Source: Porphyromonas canoris
GTDB lineage: Bacteria > Bacteroidota > Bacteroidia > Bacteroidales > Porphyromonadaceae
Length of the DNA stretch: 64,000 nt
Assembly (NCBI RefSeq): GCF_000769115.1
Contig: NZ_JQZV01000005.1
Coordinates: forward strand, 1 to 64,000
Reading direction: 5' to 3'
The notes under the pieces are model-generated. The model was not told the DNA's origin, did no database searches, and saw nothing but the letters and a program-made list of their open reading frames with translations. The stretch's first letter is position 1. Every line of letters begins with the position of its first letter. A program made the translations under genes and the position numbers. Of this stretch, positions 55,339 through 64,000 are shown one piece after another.

Positions 55339-56091
55339 TTATTCTCCTCTCTTGGTGCAAACGATCTGATTTCTATACGAAAGGTTGACAACGGAGTACT
55401 TATTCACTCCGGTACGCGGAAGTATCTTTTCGTAGAAGATATCGACCTTGCCAAGCTGTTCGTCAAAGTCTATCTTAGGACTGATACAGAATACAAACTC
55501 CCCTACTCTGGGATAGAGATAGATCTCTTTCTCTGAAACGACGTGTATAGAGCCGAAGAAGTTTCTCCATTTTTTATGCTCCTCAAGATAGTGAGCAAGA
55601 TCGAGAAGATAGGTCTGCGCTGTTTTCTCCGAAATATTTCCGGTAACCACGGGAACGTAAGCAGCTCCCTTTCTATTGGGGAAAATAATACCTTCGGCAT
55701 CTATATATGATGCCTTCTCTCCGTAGTAGAGAGCCATCAAAGGCTGTCTCTCTTCCAGCTCGATCTGCAAAGAGTGAGACTGAGGTGCAACATAGGCTGT
55801 TGCAGACTTGATATATGGGCTTTTTTCTATGAGTTCCTGTTCGAGTTTTCGGGTATCTACACTGCGAAGCACGGTATCTTTAATGCTCAAATTCAGAAGA
55901 GAAAGCACATCGGCAGGGGTTACGAATGCTTGTTCTGCCTCATGAGAGATTTCCACAGATGTTTTACTTGGGATTATTTTATTGCCATCCTCATATTTTT
56001 GAGGAGATGCAACCAAATAGGACGCAACAAATGCAGCGCACATAAGAAGTACACCAAGTATGACAACAATATGCTTGAGTCTCTGCTTCAT
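55339..56091 (-). CDS. ftsQ: Cell division protein FtsQ
   Basis: 250 residues: a short cytoplasmic tail, one transmembrane helix (about 8-28), a POTRA-like segment (VTPADVLSLLN), and the FtsQ beta-domain with LEERQPLMALYYG and YIDAEGIIFP. FtsQ links early and late divisome proteins. It follows murC by 6 nt. In most Bacteroidales ftsA and ftsZ come next, but here a GH92 gene converges from the other strand, so the division cluster is cut off after ftsQ. Confidence 0.85.
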   Translation of the reverse strand: MKQRLKHIVVILGVLLMCAAFVASYLVASPQKYEDGNKIIPSKTSVEISHEAEQAFVTPADVLSLLNLSIKDTVLRSVDTRKLEQELIEKSPYIKSATAYVAPQSHSLQIELEERQPLMALYYGEKASYIDAEGIIFPNRKGAAYVPVVTGNISEKTAQTYLLDLAHYLEEHKKWRNFFGSIHVVSEKEIYLYPRVGEFVFCISPKIDFDEQLGKVDIFYEKILPRTGVNKYSVVNLSYRNQIVCTKRGE

Positions 56092-56097
56092 GGAGGT

Positions 56098-57516
56098 CTA
56101 AGATAGTGCTTTTTTCTGTTTTTGGATGAGATATTCTTTAACCTCCGGTACCAATAACTCTATATCTCCCGCTCCAAGCATGAGATAGACATCTGCCGGA
56201 AAACGATCCAATGTCTTTGTCAACTCCGACTTGGAGCAAGAGGTCGCAATAACATTGGGAGAGATATGCTCCAAAATAAGTTCGGATGTAATTCCGGGCA
56301 TAGGCTCTTCTCTTGCCGGATAGATGGGAAGGAGAACAACTTGTGCTTCTTGAGAAAGAGCTTCGGCAAATTCTTTATAAAAATCTGCCGTACGGCTGTA
56401 AAGGTGTGGTTGAAAAATTGCCGTGAGTCTGCTATCGGGATAAAGGACTCTCACGGAACGGATGCTTGCCGCTATCTCTTCGGGATGGTGTGCATAATCG
56501 TCAATAAGGACAAAGCCCCCTTCTCCCCCGGAAAGCACTCGTTCAAATCGGCGATGAACCCCCTTAAATGAAGAGAGATTCAAACGGAGTTCTGCCTCAC
56601 TTTTTCCACATAAGTGAGCTACCGCGAGGGTTGCTGTTGCATTTTCCACATTGATTTCAATAGGAACACCAATGTGCATCTCCCGGTAAACACCTCCGGG
56701 GAAATGGAAGTCAAAGTATAGCTCACCGGATCTAAACTGTAAATTATTACTATAAAAATCTGCCTGCTCATTCTTAGCATAGGTGTAGAACTGAGCACCT
56801 TCGCGTAAGCGAGGTGTACAGGTTGCATGCTTGTGCATGACTAACCCTCCCTTAGGCGAAACAAGGGAAGTAAAATGCGAGAAGGCCTCCAAATATGCCT
56901 CTTCCGTGCCATAGATATCCAAGTGATCCGGACTGGTAGATGTAATGATGGCATAGTGAGGATGAAGGGTATGAAACGATCGGTCATACTCATCTGCCTC
57001 GGCAACTGTAAAAGAAGCATCTGCGTCCAAGAGAAGATTGCTGTTATAGTTGAGAGAAATTCCTCCAAGGAAAGCATTCACACCGACATGTTCAGATGGT
57101 ATCACTGTTTCTGCCATAAGACAAGCCAAGATGGTAGAAGTGGTGGTCTTGCCATGTGTTCCGGCAACGCAAAGAGCCTTAGAACGAGACGTAATCTCTC
57201 CCAAAGCCTGAGAACGTTTGTATAATTTGATCCCTTTATTTCTGTAATAAGACATCACGGAAGCATCAGTCGGGACAGCCGGAGTGTAGATAACGTAGGT
57301 ATCTTCCGAGCGAAAAGCTTCGGGTATAAAGTCTGAATTGTCATCATAAAAAACTTCCGCACCTTCTGCGACAAGAGCACGTGTGATATGGCTCTCTGTT
57401 CTGTCGTATCCTCCTACTTTGAATCCGTGAAGAAGAAAATATCGTGCAATAGCACTCATCCCAATTCCTCCTATTCCAATGAAGAAAATTGGAGTATAAG
57501 TCTCTTTTATATTCAT
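56098..57516 (-). CDS. murC: UDP-N-acetylmuramate-L-alanine ligase
   Basis: 472 residues. The N-terminal Rossmann motif is GIGGIGMSAIARYFLLHG, the ATP-binding motif is GTHGKTTTST, and DDYAHHPEEI is the MurC-specific segment in the C-terminal domain. It adds L-alanine to UDP-MurNAc, the first amino acid of the peptide stem. The start overlaps the murG stop by 4 nt. Confidence 0.96.
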   Translation of the reverse strand: MNIKETYTPIFFIGIGGIGMSAIARYFLLHGFKVGGYDRTESHITRALVAEGAEVFYDDNSDFIPEAFRSEDTYVIYTPAVPTDASVMSYYRNKGIKLYKRSQALGEITSRSKALCVAGTHGKTTTSTILACLMAETVIPSEHVGVNAFLGGISLNYNSNLLLDADASFTVAEADEYDRSFHTLHPHYAIITSTSPDHLDIYGTEEAYLEAFSHFTSLVSPKGGLVMHKHATCTPRLREGAQFYTYAKNEQADFYSNNLQFRSGELYFDFHFPGGVYREMHIGVPIEINVENATATLAVAHLCGKSEAELRLNLSSFKGVHRRFERVLSGGEGGFVLIDDYAHHPEEIAASIRSVRVLYPDSRLTAIFQPHLYSRTADFYKEFAEALSQEAQVVLLPIYPAREEPMPGITSELILEHISPNVIATSCSKSELTKTLDRFPADVYLMLGAGDIELLVPEVKEYLIQKQKKALS

Positions 57517-58628
57517 TCTCGCAATATCTTTTCCAAAATATCTACTATTTGTTCTGCTGCATTTACTCTGCCCAATGGACGGACATTTTCAGACAGTGTA
57601 CGACACTTTTCGTGATCATCCAAAAGAGAAAGAGCCGTGGGGATAAGAGATGTTGAGCAGTCCGCATCCTTAACCATCAATGCCGCATTCTTCTGAACCA
57701 AAGCCATGGCATTATGTGTCTGATGATCTTCGGCAACATTTGGAGACGGGACTAAGATAGATGCGAGTCCCAATGCCGAAATTTCGGATATACTACTTGC
57801 CCCGGCTCGTGAAATGACGACAGTAGCCAAAGCATAAGCTTTCTCCATTTCGTAAATAAATTTGCGTGCCACAATGTTAGAAGGCGATCCGTGTGCTTTA
57901 AGCGCAGCCTCTACTTTTTTGAAATATGCCGCCCCTGTCTGCCACAATACTTGTATGTCTGTACGTTTGGCAAGCATATCTATCTTTGCAATCACTCCCT
58001 GATTCACGCTCAATGCCCCAAGGCTGCCTCCAATAATAAGCAGTGTCGGTTTATCAGGAGATAAGCCAAAAGCTTCAGCACAAACTTCTTTAGCCGGAAG
58101 TTGATTCGTCAAACTTGCTCTGATCGGATTCCCTGTAAAGTGTATTGGAGCTTTTGGAAAAAATCTCTTCATATTGTCATAAGCGACAAAGACAGCCTTT
58201 GCTTTCTTTCCAACAATCTTATTCGTAACTCCGGCATAAGAGTTTTGCTCCTGCACCAAAGTTGTTATGCCAAGACGTTGGGCTGCTATTAAAGTAGGGG
58301 CACTGGCATATCCTCCCACTCCTATTACGGCTTGAGGCTTAATCTCTTTGATGGCTCCTTTTACCATTCTTAGGCTTTTGAGGAGACGGTAAAATACTTT
58401 GATATTTTTCCAAACCTTCTTCCTTTGCAATCCCATTATAGGAAGGAGAAGTATCTCATAACCGGCATTAGGAACTTTTTCCTCTTCCATTCGTCCTTTT
58501 GCCCCCACAAACAGAATCTTACAAGAGGGATAACGTCTCTTTATTTCGTCTGCAATAGAGATAGCGGGAAAGATATGCCCTCCTGTACCTCCGCCACTGA
58601 TAATGATATTCTTTAGCTCTTTACTCAT
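57513..58628 (-). CDS. murG: UDP-GlcNAc:lipid I GlcNAc transferase
   Basis: 371 residues. GGGTGGHIFPAISIAD near the N terminus is the lipid-linked acceptor loop; GGSLGALSVNQ, SRAGASSISE and the P-x2-AEDHQTHNA segment form the UDP-GlcNAc site. It converts lipid I into lipid II on the inner face of the membrane. It overlaps ftsW and murC by 4 nt each, so the three are translationally coupled. Confidence 0.96.
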   Translation of the reverse strand: MSKELKNIIISGGGTGGHIFPAISIADEIKRRYPSCKILFVGAKGRMEEEKVPNAGYEILLLPIMGLQRKKVWKNIKVFYRLLKSLRMVKGAIKEIKPQAVIGVGGYASAPTLIAAQRLGITTLVQEQNSYAGVTNKIVGKKAKAVFVAYDNMKRFFPKAPIHFTGNPIRASLTNQLPAKEVCAEAFGLSPDKPTLLIIGGSLGALSVNQGVIAKIDMLAKRTDIQVLWQTGAAYFKKVEAALKAHGSPSNIVARKFIYEMEKAYALATVVISRAGASSISEISALGLASILVPSPNVAEDHQTHNAMALVQKNAALMVKDADCSTSLIPTALSLLDDHEKCRTLSENVRPLGRVNAAEQIVDILEKILRE

Positions 58629-59953
58629 GATTTTCTATGTTTATGGTATCCGGTATTTTCGTCATCATAATAGGATGCATCAGTTATGGGAACTTCCGGT
58701 ATAACTTCTGTGTTAATGGCTATTGGGGTTTCTGCCCCGGACATTTGAGCAATGGCTTCTTCCTGTTGCTCTTCAAGCTCCCTACTTGCAGATAAAATGA
58801 GAGCAAAATAGATAGATGTTACAAGATAAGATGATCCTCCTTTGCTGATAAAAGGAAGAGTCTGTCCTGTAACAGGCATGATTCCTACATTTACCATCAT
58901 GTGTATGAGAGCTTGAGTACATATAATTATACCAATCCCTATGACTAAAAACTTAGGGTAAAACAATTTTAATCTGCTGGCCAGCTTTCCAATATAAAAG
59001 AGAAGCCAAATATAAAGAGCAATACACAATAGCCCGGCAATAAGACCATACTCTTCAAGGATAATTACAAATATAAAATCGGAGAAAGGCTGAGGTAAGA
59101 CAAGACGAGACTCGCTATTTCCGGGACCAACACCTGTTACTCCTCCTTTTACAATAGCAATATTGGCTTGTATCCGTTGAAAGTCTTTTCCTTCATCTTC
59201 GTTCTCTTTTTCGGTAGCATTCTTACCAATAAAGCTCTCTATCCGCGCTTTTCCCGTACCAAATCGACCCGGAATCTTATTTACAACATCCATCGGAAGA
59301 ATTAGCAATAAACAGACAAGTAAAGCTGCTCCTGCAAACATTGCTATGGTTCCTTTTATAAAGGTTCTCTTATGCACCTTCCCCAGAAAACAGAGGATGT
59401 AGGAAGTCATACCAAGGAGAAGCCCACTAGAGATATTCTGGAGAAAAATAGGAATACAGATAGCTCCGGTTGCCAACGCAATATGTATAAAAGTACGTTT
59501 GCTGGCATACTCTTCGACAGAAAGTTTGAACGCAATATAGTTGATGAGGCAAAGGCGTGCCACCTCTGAGGTTTGAAACTCAAAACCTAAGATACTGAGC
59601 CACCTCTTTCCTCCATTACGCTCAATACCCATAAATTGGGTAAGAAGAAGTAGCACAATACCCAAAATAAGCCCAAACAGAGCGAACTTACGCCACAACT
59701 TCGTTGGAATATGAGAAAAGACCACACAAACAACAAGCGCCATGATCATAAGAGCAACATGCTTAAGCATGGGAGCAAAAACAGAAGAATCATGAGCAAA
59801 TGCTTCATTGGAAATGGCAGAATAGACACTCAACAGAGACATGACCATCAGAAGAGCAATGATCATCCAAAGGGTCTTGTCCCCGGCAAATAGTTTCTTT
59901 TGATGAGAAAGATGAGTGTCCGGCAATCGATCTTTAGCTTCAAGTGTTGTCAT
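58625..59953 (-). CDS. ftsW: SEDS peptidoglycan polymerase FtsW
   Basis: 442 residues with about ten transmembrane helices. Characteristic loops include GIERNGGKRWLSILGFEFQTSE, GPGNSESRLVLPQPFSDFIFV and TGQTLPFISKGGSS. FtsW makes septal glycan with its partner class b PBP. A 50-residue acidic and polar C-terminal tail (after SASRELEEQ) is longer than in many FtsW proteins. Placed between murD and murG. Confidence 0.95.
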   Translation of the reverse strand: MTTLEAKDRLPDTHLSHQKKLFAGDKTLWMIIALLMVMSLLSVYSAISNEAFAHDSSVFAPMLKHVALMIMALVVCVVFSHIPTKLWRKFALFGLILGIVLLLLTQFMGIERNGGKRWLSILGFEFQTSEVARLCLINYIAFKLSVEEYASKRTFIHIALATGAICIPIFLQNISSGLLLGMTSYILCFLGKVHKRTFIKGTIAMFAGAALLVCLLLILPMDVVNKIPGRFGTGKARIESFIGKNATEKENEDEGKDFQRIQANIAIVKGGVTGVGPGNSESRLVLPQPFSDFIFVIILEEYGLIAGLLCIALYIWLLFYIGKLASRLKLFYPKFLVIGIGIIICTQALIHMMVNVGIMPVTGQTLPFISKGGSSYLVTSIYFALILSASRELEEQQEEAIAQMSGAETPIAINTEVIPEVPITDASYYDDENTGYHKHRKS

Positions 59954-59962
59954 AGCACTACT

Positions 59963-61327
59963 TCATAATAAGGTTTTTACAGCTTCCTTAAAACGGTCTC
60001 CTCTATCCTCATAATTCTTGAATAGATCAAAACTTGCACAACAAGGAGAGAGCAAAACCGTATTAGCACCGCACTCTTTTGCCATTTCATGTGCTCTTCT
60101 GACCGTGTCTTCCACATCCTCCGATACCACATAAGGAATACCGAGAGAGCCTAACTGCTGCTCCAATTTCTGATAATCCTTTGTCATAAATATAAGACCA
60201 AGAGAAGTTCTTTTTACCTCCTCTGCTATTGTAGTATAGTCATTACCTTTGTCTGTTCCTCCGAGTATCAATATGATATCTTTATCCGCCATGGCTCCAA
60301 GAGCATACTTCGTTGCATCTATATTGGTGGCTTTAGAGTCATTGATGTAGTGGACAGACTCCACAATCCCAGCATCTTCCATACGATGCGGAACACTCTT
60401 AAATGTTCTCAAAGCCTCTTTCAAAGCAAAAAGATCTACTCCGGCATGCAGAGTTGCTGCTATTGCTGCCATTATATTGCAGTAGTTGTGCACACCTTTC
60501 AGACTCAACTCTGATAGTTTGAACGAAAAACGTCCCTGAGGCAAAGCCACTAAAATATCATTCTCTCTTAATGAGCCAAAGTAAAGATCTGCTTCCGGTT
60601 GTTGGGTATAAAACTTAAATTTTGCAATTCCGGAAGAGATCGGATGACGCACAAGCAATTTTCTGATCTCCTCATCTTCGCCAAAATAGATTGCAAGACC
60701 ATCTGGAGCAAGATTGCAAAAAACCTTTCCCTTTGCATCAGCATATTTCTCTATATCATAATCATACCTATCAAGATGATCGGGCGTAATATTCAAAATA
60801 ATAGAAACATAAGGAGAGAATGTCGGCATATCTTCCAATTGAAAGCTGGAAAGCTCTACCACATAAATATCTCTTCGGGAATCTTCCTGCGCATATCTGG
60901 AAAGGGCAAAACCAATATTACCGGATTCGACAGCATCCCAACCGGCAGACCTTAATACATGAGCAATAAGAGAAGTAGTCGTAGTCTTTCCATTGCTTCC
61001 GGTTACGGCGATAAAATTTGCGCCCTCCATATGGCGCGCAGCAAACTCTATTTCTGATATTACTTCACATCCATTCTCTCTTAATTGTAAAATTATTGGA
61101 GCTGTTTGTGGAATACCCGGACTTTTTACCGCGATTGTTGCATCGCTTATATTTTCCCAAGTGTGTCCTCCTTCCTCGAAAAGTATTCCAGCAGAGTTTA
61201 GAGACTCCTTAACTTCAGTCGGTATATTATTCTTATCCGAGACAAAGACTTCGTATCCCTTCTTTTTCGCTAAAAGAGCAGCTTGTAGTCCACTCTCTCC
61301 GGCTCCTAAAACGACAATCTTCTTCAT
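59963..61327 (-). CDS. murD: UDP-N-acetylmuramoylalanine-D-glutamate ligase
   Basis: 454 residues from the ATG at 61327 (MKKIVVLGAGESG), which overlaps the mraY stop by 4 nt; a start at 61381 would lie inside mraY and add an unrelated 18 residues. GAGESGLQAALLAKKKG, GSNGKTTTTSLIAH and the HRMEDAG segment are diagnostic. It adds D-glutamate to UDP-MurNAc-L-alanine in the cytoplasm. Confidence 0.95.
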   Translation of the reverse strand: MKKIVVLGAGESGLQAALLAKKKGYEVFVSDKNNIPTEVKESLNSAGILFEEGGHTWENISDATIAVKSPGIPQTAPIILQLRENGCEVISEIEFAARHMEGANFIAVTGSNGKTTTTSLIAHVLRSAGWDAVESGNIGFALSRYAQEDSRRDIYVVELSSFQLEDMPTFSPYVSIILNITPDHLDRYDYDIEKYADAKGKVFCNLAPDGLAIYFGEDEEIRKLLVRHPISSGIAKFKFYTQQPEADLYFGSLRENDILVALPQGRFSFKLSELSLKGVHNYCNIMAAIAATLHAGVDLFALKEALRTFKSVPHRMEDAGIVESVHYINDSKATNIDATKYALGAMADKDIILILGGTDKGNDYTTIAEEVKRTSLGLIFMTKDYQKLEQQLGSLGIPYVVSEDVEDTVRRAHEMAKECGANTVLLSPCCASFDLFKNYEDRGDRFKEAVKTLL

Positions 61328-62586
61328 CTCAACTTCAAAGTTATGATAGTTAATATAGCAAGTATAGCACCTATTAGCCAAAATCTTGTTACAATCTTTG
61401 CTTCAGGAATAGGTGTAATAGGTTTTTGTATTATAGCATCTATCCCCTCGTTCCCCGGTTTCTGAAAGTGATGATGTAGTGGAGCCATCTTGAAGATCCG
61501 CTTACCCACTCCTTGTTTTTTCTTTGTGTATTTATAATAATATCTCTGCAATATAACGGATAGATTTTCTACAACAAATATTCCACAAAGGATGGGCAAA
61601 AGAAGTTCTTTCCTTATAACTATTGCATAAACAGCTATTATACCTCCGATGGTAAGACTTCCTGTATCCCCCATAAATACTTGTGCAGGATAAGAATTGT
61701 ACCAAAGGAATCCCATCGTTGCTCCTACAAATGCGGCTGCAAATACCACCAGTTCTTCTGCTCCGGGAATAAACATGACATTTAGATACTCAGCAAAAGT
61801 GAGGTGAGATGAGACATAAGCGAGAATACCCAGAGCCATTCCCATAAAAGCAGAAGACCCTGCTGCAAGTCCATCCAATCCATCAGTCATATTTGCGCCA
61901 TTGGAAACGGCCGTTACAATGAGAATACAGGCAATAATAAAAATGAGAAAGGTCAACATCTCCTTATGCCGGTTAAAACCAGAAACAAACCAGCTATAAT
62001 CGAAGTTGTTTTCTTTAACGAAAGGAATTGTTGTTGTGGTGGATTTCTCCGGAACAAGATTATAGGTTACGGTTATCTCCTGTGTTTCCTGATGTCTTAC
62101 CTCATGATTTTCCAAAATTACCACACTCGGACTCATGAATAGAACAACGGCAACGATGGTGCCGAGTCCTACTTGTGCAATGATTTTATACCTGCCTCTC
62201 AAGCCCTCTTTATTCTTCTTGACAAGCTTGATATAATCATCTATAAATCCTAAAACACCCAGCCAAAGAGTGGTAAGAATCATCAGTATGATGTATACAT
62301 TATTAAGCTTGGCAAAAAGAAGTACCGGTATAAGTAGAGACACGATGATGATAATCCCTCCCATAGAAGGTGTTCCTGCCTTACTCTTTTCTCCCTCTAA
62401 GTCCAATGGACGGATGATTTCCCCCAATTGCAGCAGTTGAAGTCGAGCTATAATTTTTTTCCCAACGATGGTTGCCAGCAACAAAGCCAAGACAAAAGCG
62501 ATACCGGAACGAGTTGTAACGTAAGAAAAAGCATTGATTCCCGGCACTTGCAAAGATTGCAGATAGTCTATCAGATAAGTAAGCAT
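61324..62586 (-). CDS. mraY: Phospho-N-acetylmuramoyl-pentapeptide transferase
   Basis: 420 residues with ten transmembrane helices. KAGTPSMGG, NGANMTDGLDGLAAGSS, NSYPAQVFMGDTGSL and the HHHFQ loop are the active-site sequences. It transfers phospho-MurNAc-pentapeptide to undecaprenyl phosphate, forming lipid I. Bacteroidota MraY proteins carry an insert between helices, seen here around residues 165-190. It starts 33 nt after murE. Confidence 0.96.
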   Translation of the reverse strand: MLTYLIDYLQSLQVPGINAFSYVTTRSGIAFVLALLLATIVGKKIIARLQLLQLGEIIRPLDLEGEKSKAGTPSMGGIIIIVSLLIPVLLFAKLNNVYIILMILTTLWLGVLGFIDDYIKLVKKNKEGLRGRYKIIAQVGLGTIVAVVLFMSPSVVILENHEVRHQETQEITVTYNLVPEKSTTTTIPFVKENNFDYSWFVSGFNRHKEMLTFLIFIIACILIVTAVSNGANMTDGLDGLAAGSSAFMGMALGILAYVSSHLTFAEYLNVMFIPGAEELVVFAAAFVGATMGFLWYNSYPAQVFMGDTGSLTIGGIIAVYAIVIRKELLLPILCGIFVVENLSVILQRYYYKYTKKKQGVGKRIFKMAPLHHHFQKPGNEGIDAIIQKPITPIPEAKIVTRFWLIGAILAILTIITLKLR

Positions 62587-62619
62587 AAGGATTAAGAATG
62601 GAAATAAAGCATTAGACCT

Positions 62620-64000
62620 TTACATGGATTTATAGCAGTCAAGAACCTCCTCTACATCATCAAAATGGTACTTTTCGCCACGTATTTCCTGGTAATTTTC
62701 ATGTCCCTTACCGGCGATAAGAACAACATCTCCTTTCTTCGCCAACATACATGCCGTCTTAATAGCCTGCTTTCTATCTTCAATGGTCAGTACTTGGGCT
62801 TTTTCATTTGGAAGCAGCCCGCTTTCCATCTCTTTAAGAATTTGCATTGGCTCTTCATCTCTCGGATTATCAGAAGTCAAGATAAGCTTGCTACTCCACT
62901 TTGCTCCTACTGCCGCCATGATAGGACGCTTCTCTTTATCCCGATTTCCGCCACAGCCAACGACTGTAATCAGCTCTCCTTTGCCTTGTACCAAGTCGGA
63001 AACCGTATGTAACACATTTTCTAAAGCATCAGGCGTGTGAGCATAGTCTACAACGGCCACAAATCCTCTCGGAGACATTATGGTCTGAAATCTGCCATTA
63101 ACCGGTATCAGACTACTCATAACGGGAAGTAGGACATCCTTCTCGACACCCAAGAGTCTTGCTGCACCATACACGGCCATAAGATTATATCCATTGAAAT
63201 CCCCTACGAAATGAGTAAAAATCTCTGTACCATCCATAAGCATTTCGGTACCATCCAAATGCTTTTCTATGATCTTTCCCTTAAAAGTAGAGTCGGTCTT
63301 GAGCCCATAAGTATAAACAGATGTTTTGGCATTTTGTACCATCACCATACCATTTCTATCATCCACATTGGTCAGGGCAAACGCATCTTGAGACAACTGA
63401 TCAAAAAATCCCTGTTTGGCTCTGAGATAATTATCGAATGTCAAGTGATAGTCCAGATGATCATGCGTAAGGTTCGTAAATATACCACCGGCAAATGTTG
63501 TCCCTCCTATTCTGTGTTGAACCACAGCATGAGAAGAGACCTCCATAAATGCGTAGCTACATCCCTCCTCCACCATTCTGTGCAAGAAGTATTGAAGAGT
63601 AAGAGCATCGGGAGTTGTACGAACAGCTTCTATCTGCTCATCTCCTATTCTGACACAAACCGTAGAAAGCAAGCCGACCTTATACCCCAACTTTCTGAAC
63701 ACCTCATACAGTAGTGTCGCAGTAGTTGTCTTTCCATTTGTTCCGGTAACTCCTACCAGCTTTATCTTATCAGACGGATGTCCGTAAAAATTGGCAGCTA
63801 CCATTCCCACAACAACATCGGTATGTTCTGTGCGGATAATGGCAATCTCTTCCGGCAGATCATATTCGGGAAGTTCTTCACACAAGATTGCCACAGCTCC
63901 CTTTTCTACTGCTTGACAAATAAAGTCGTGTCCATCCGAAATAGTTCCACGGATAGCAACAAAAAGATCTCCCGAATTTACCTTTCTTGAGTCGGATTGT
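62620..64000 (-). CDS. murE: UDP-MurNAc-tripeptide synthetase MurE (5' end outside window)
   Basis: The frame stays open to the window edge: codons before the internal methionine at 63894 read DSRKVNSGDLFVAIRG and GHDF, the normal MurE N terminus, so the start is upstream. ATP binding motif GTNGKTTTATLLYE, then substrate loop and GKGHENYQ near the end. The motif DNPRDEEP marks a ligase that adds meso-diaminopimelate, not lysine. First visible gene of the minus-strand peptidoglycan cluster. Confidence 0.95.
   Translation of the reverse strand, partial: QSDSRKVNSGDLFVAIRGTISDGHDFICQAVEKGAVAILCEELPEYDLPEEIAIIRTEHTDVVVGMVAANFYGHPSDKIKLVGVTGTNGKTTTATLLYEVFRKLGYKVGLLSTVCVRIGDEQIEAVRTTPDALTLQYFLHRMVEEGCSYAFMEVSSHAVVQHRIGGTTFAGGIFTNLTHDHLDYHLTFDNYLRAKQGFFDQLSQDAFALTNVDDRNGMVMVQNAKTSVYTYGLKTDSTFKGKIIEKHLDGTEMLMDGTEIFTHFVGDFNGYNLMAVYGAARLLGVEKDVLLPVMSSLIPVNGRFQTIMSPRGFVAVVDYAHTPDALENVLHTVSDLVQGKGELITVVGCGGNRDKEKRPIMAAVGAKWSSKLILTSDNPRDEEPMQILKEMESGLLPNEKAQVLTIEDRKQAIKTACMLAKKGDVVLIAGKGHENYQEIRGEKYHFDDVEEVLDCYKSM

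Noticed and set aside
1-64000. tRNA, rRNA or phage genes
   Set aside because: Intergenic regions were read for cloverleaf, rRNA and integrase sequences; none was seen, though no covariance search could be run.

Overview
The window looks like chromosomal DNA of a Bacteroidales bacterium, probably Porphyromonas or a close relative. The evidence is the Bacteroidota-type gene content (DUF4249, DUF4374, DUF4954 and GLPGLI proteins, TonB-dependent receptors with carboxypeptidase-like N-terminal domains, GH92 mannosidases), Bacteroidota promoters (TTTG, about 19-20 nt, TAnnTTTG), the weak use of Shine-Dalgarno sites and the order murE-mraY-murD-ftsW-murG-murC-ftsQ. Genus is an inference. No rRNA, tRNA, transposase, phage gene or CRISPR array was seen.

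Layout. 1-3633: the 3' part of a large leucine-rich-repeat surface protein. 3738-5030: a convergent intergenic region filled by a 22-bp tandem array. 5224-13986: a cobalamin-riboswitch operon on the minus strand (TonB receptor, DUF4374 lipoprotein, membrane-anchored CobN-like chelatase) with an unusually long structured leader. 14074-16035: DUF4954 protein. 16920-22272: an outer-membrane uptake operon (38-aa lipoprotein, two tandem paralogous lipoproteins, DUF4249 lipoprotein, TonB receptor). 22308-27586: GtrA, GH92, LolC/E-like permease and a TPR protein. 27669-30185: gyrA. 30622-34128: a GLPGLI protein and an outer-membrane barrel protein, flanked by direct repeats. 34686-40998: patatin, then a minus-strand run rluA-dsbD-mazG-ABC ATPase-histidine phosphatase. 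41876-48067: a seven-gene carotenoid operon (crtB, idi, cruF-like, acyltransferase, glycosyltransferase, TPR protein, crtI). 48414-50018: an rclC-like gene and an AraC regulator. 50270-55335: an unknown secreted protein, pyruvoyl arginine decarboxylase, endonuclease IV and a second GH92. 55339-64000: the peptidoglycan/division cluster.

How the genes work together. The B12-riboswitch operon reads as a corrinoid or cobalt acquisition locus whose chelatase resembles the CobN/HmuS family. The carotenoid operon has the parts for an acyclic, hydrated, glycosylated and acylated carotenoid made with oxygen-independent enzymes. The dcw cluster makes UDP-MurNAc-pentapeptide, lipid I and lipid II, and then the divisome proteins FtsW and FtsQ.

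The most unusual feature is a recurring kind of non-coding repeat. At seven intergenic sites, short and mostly palindromic cores of different sequence are repeated at a pitch of 21 or 22 bp: a purine/A-tract array at 3738-5030; TAAACRYGTTTA at 16505 and 41399; TCAAGSCTTGA at 30432, 34390 and 48171; RTAATTAC at 43293. Two of these families sit inside larger interspersed elements present in more than one copy here.
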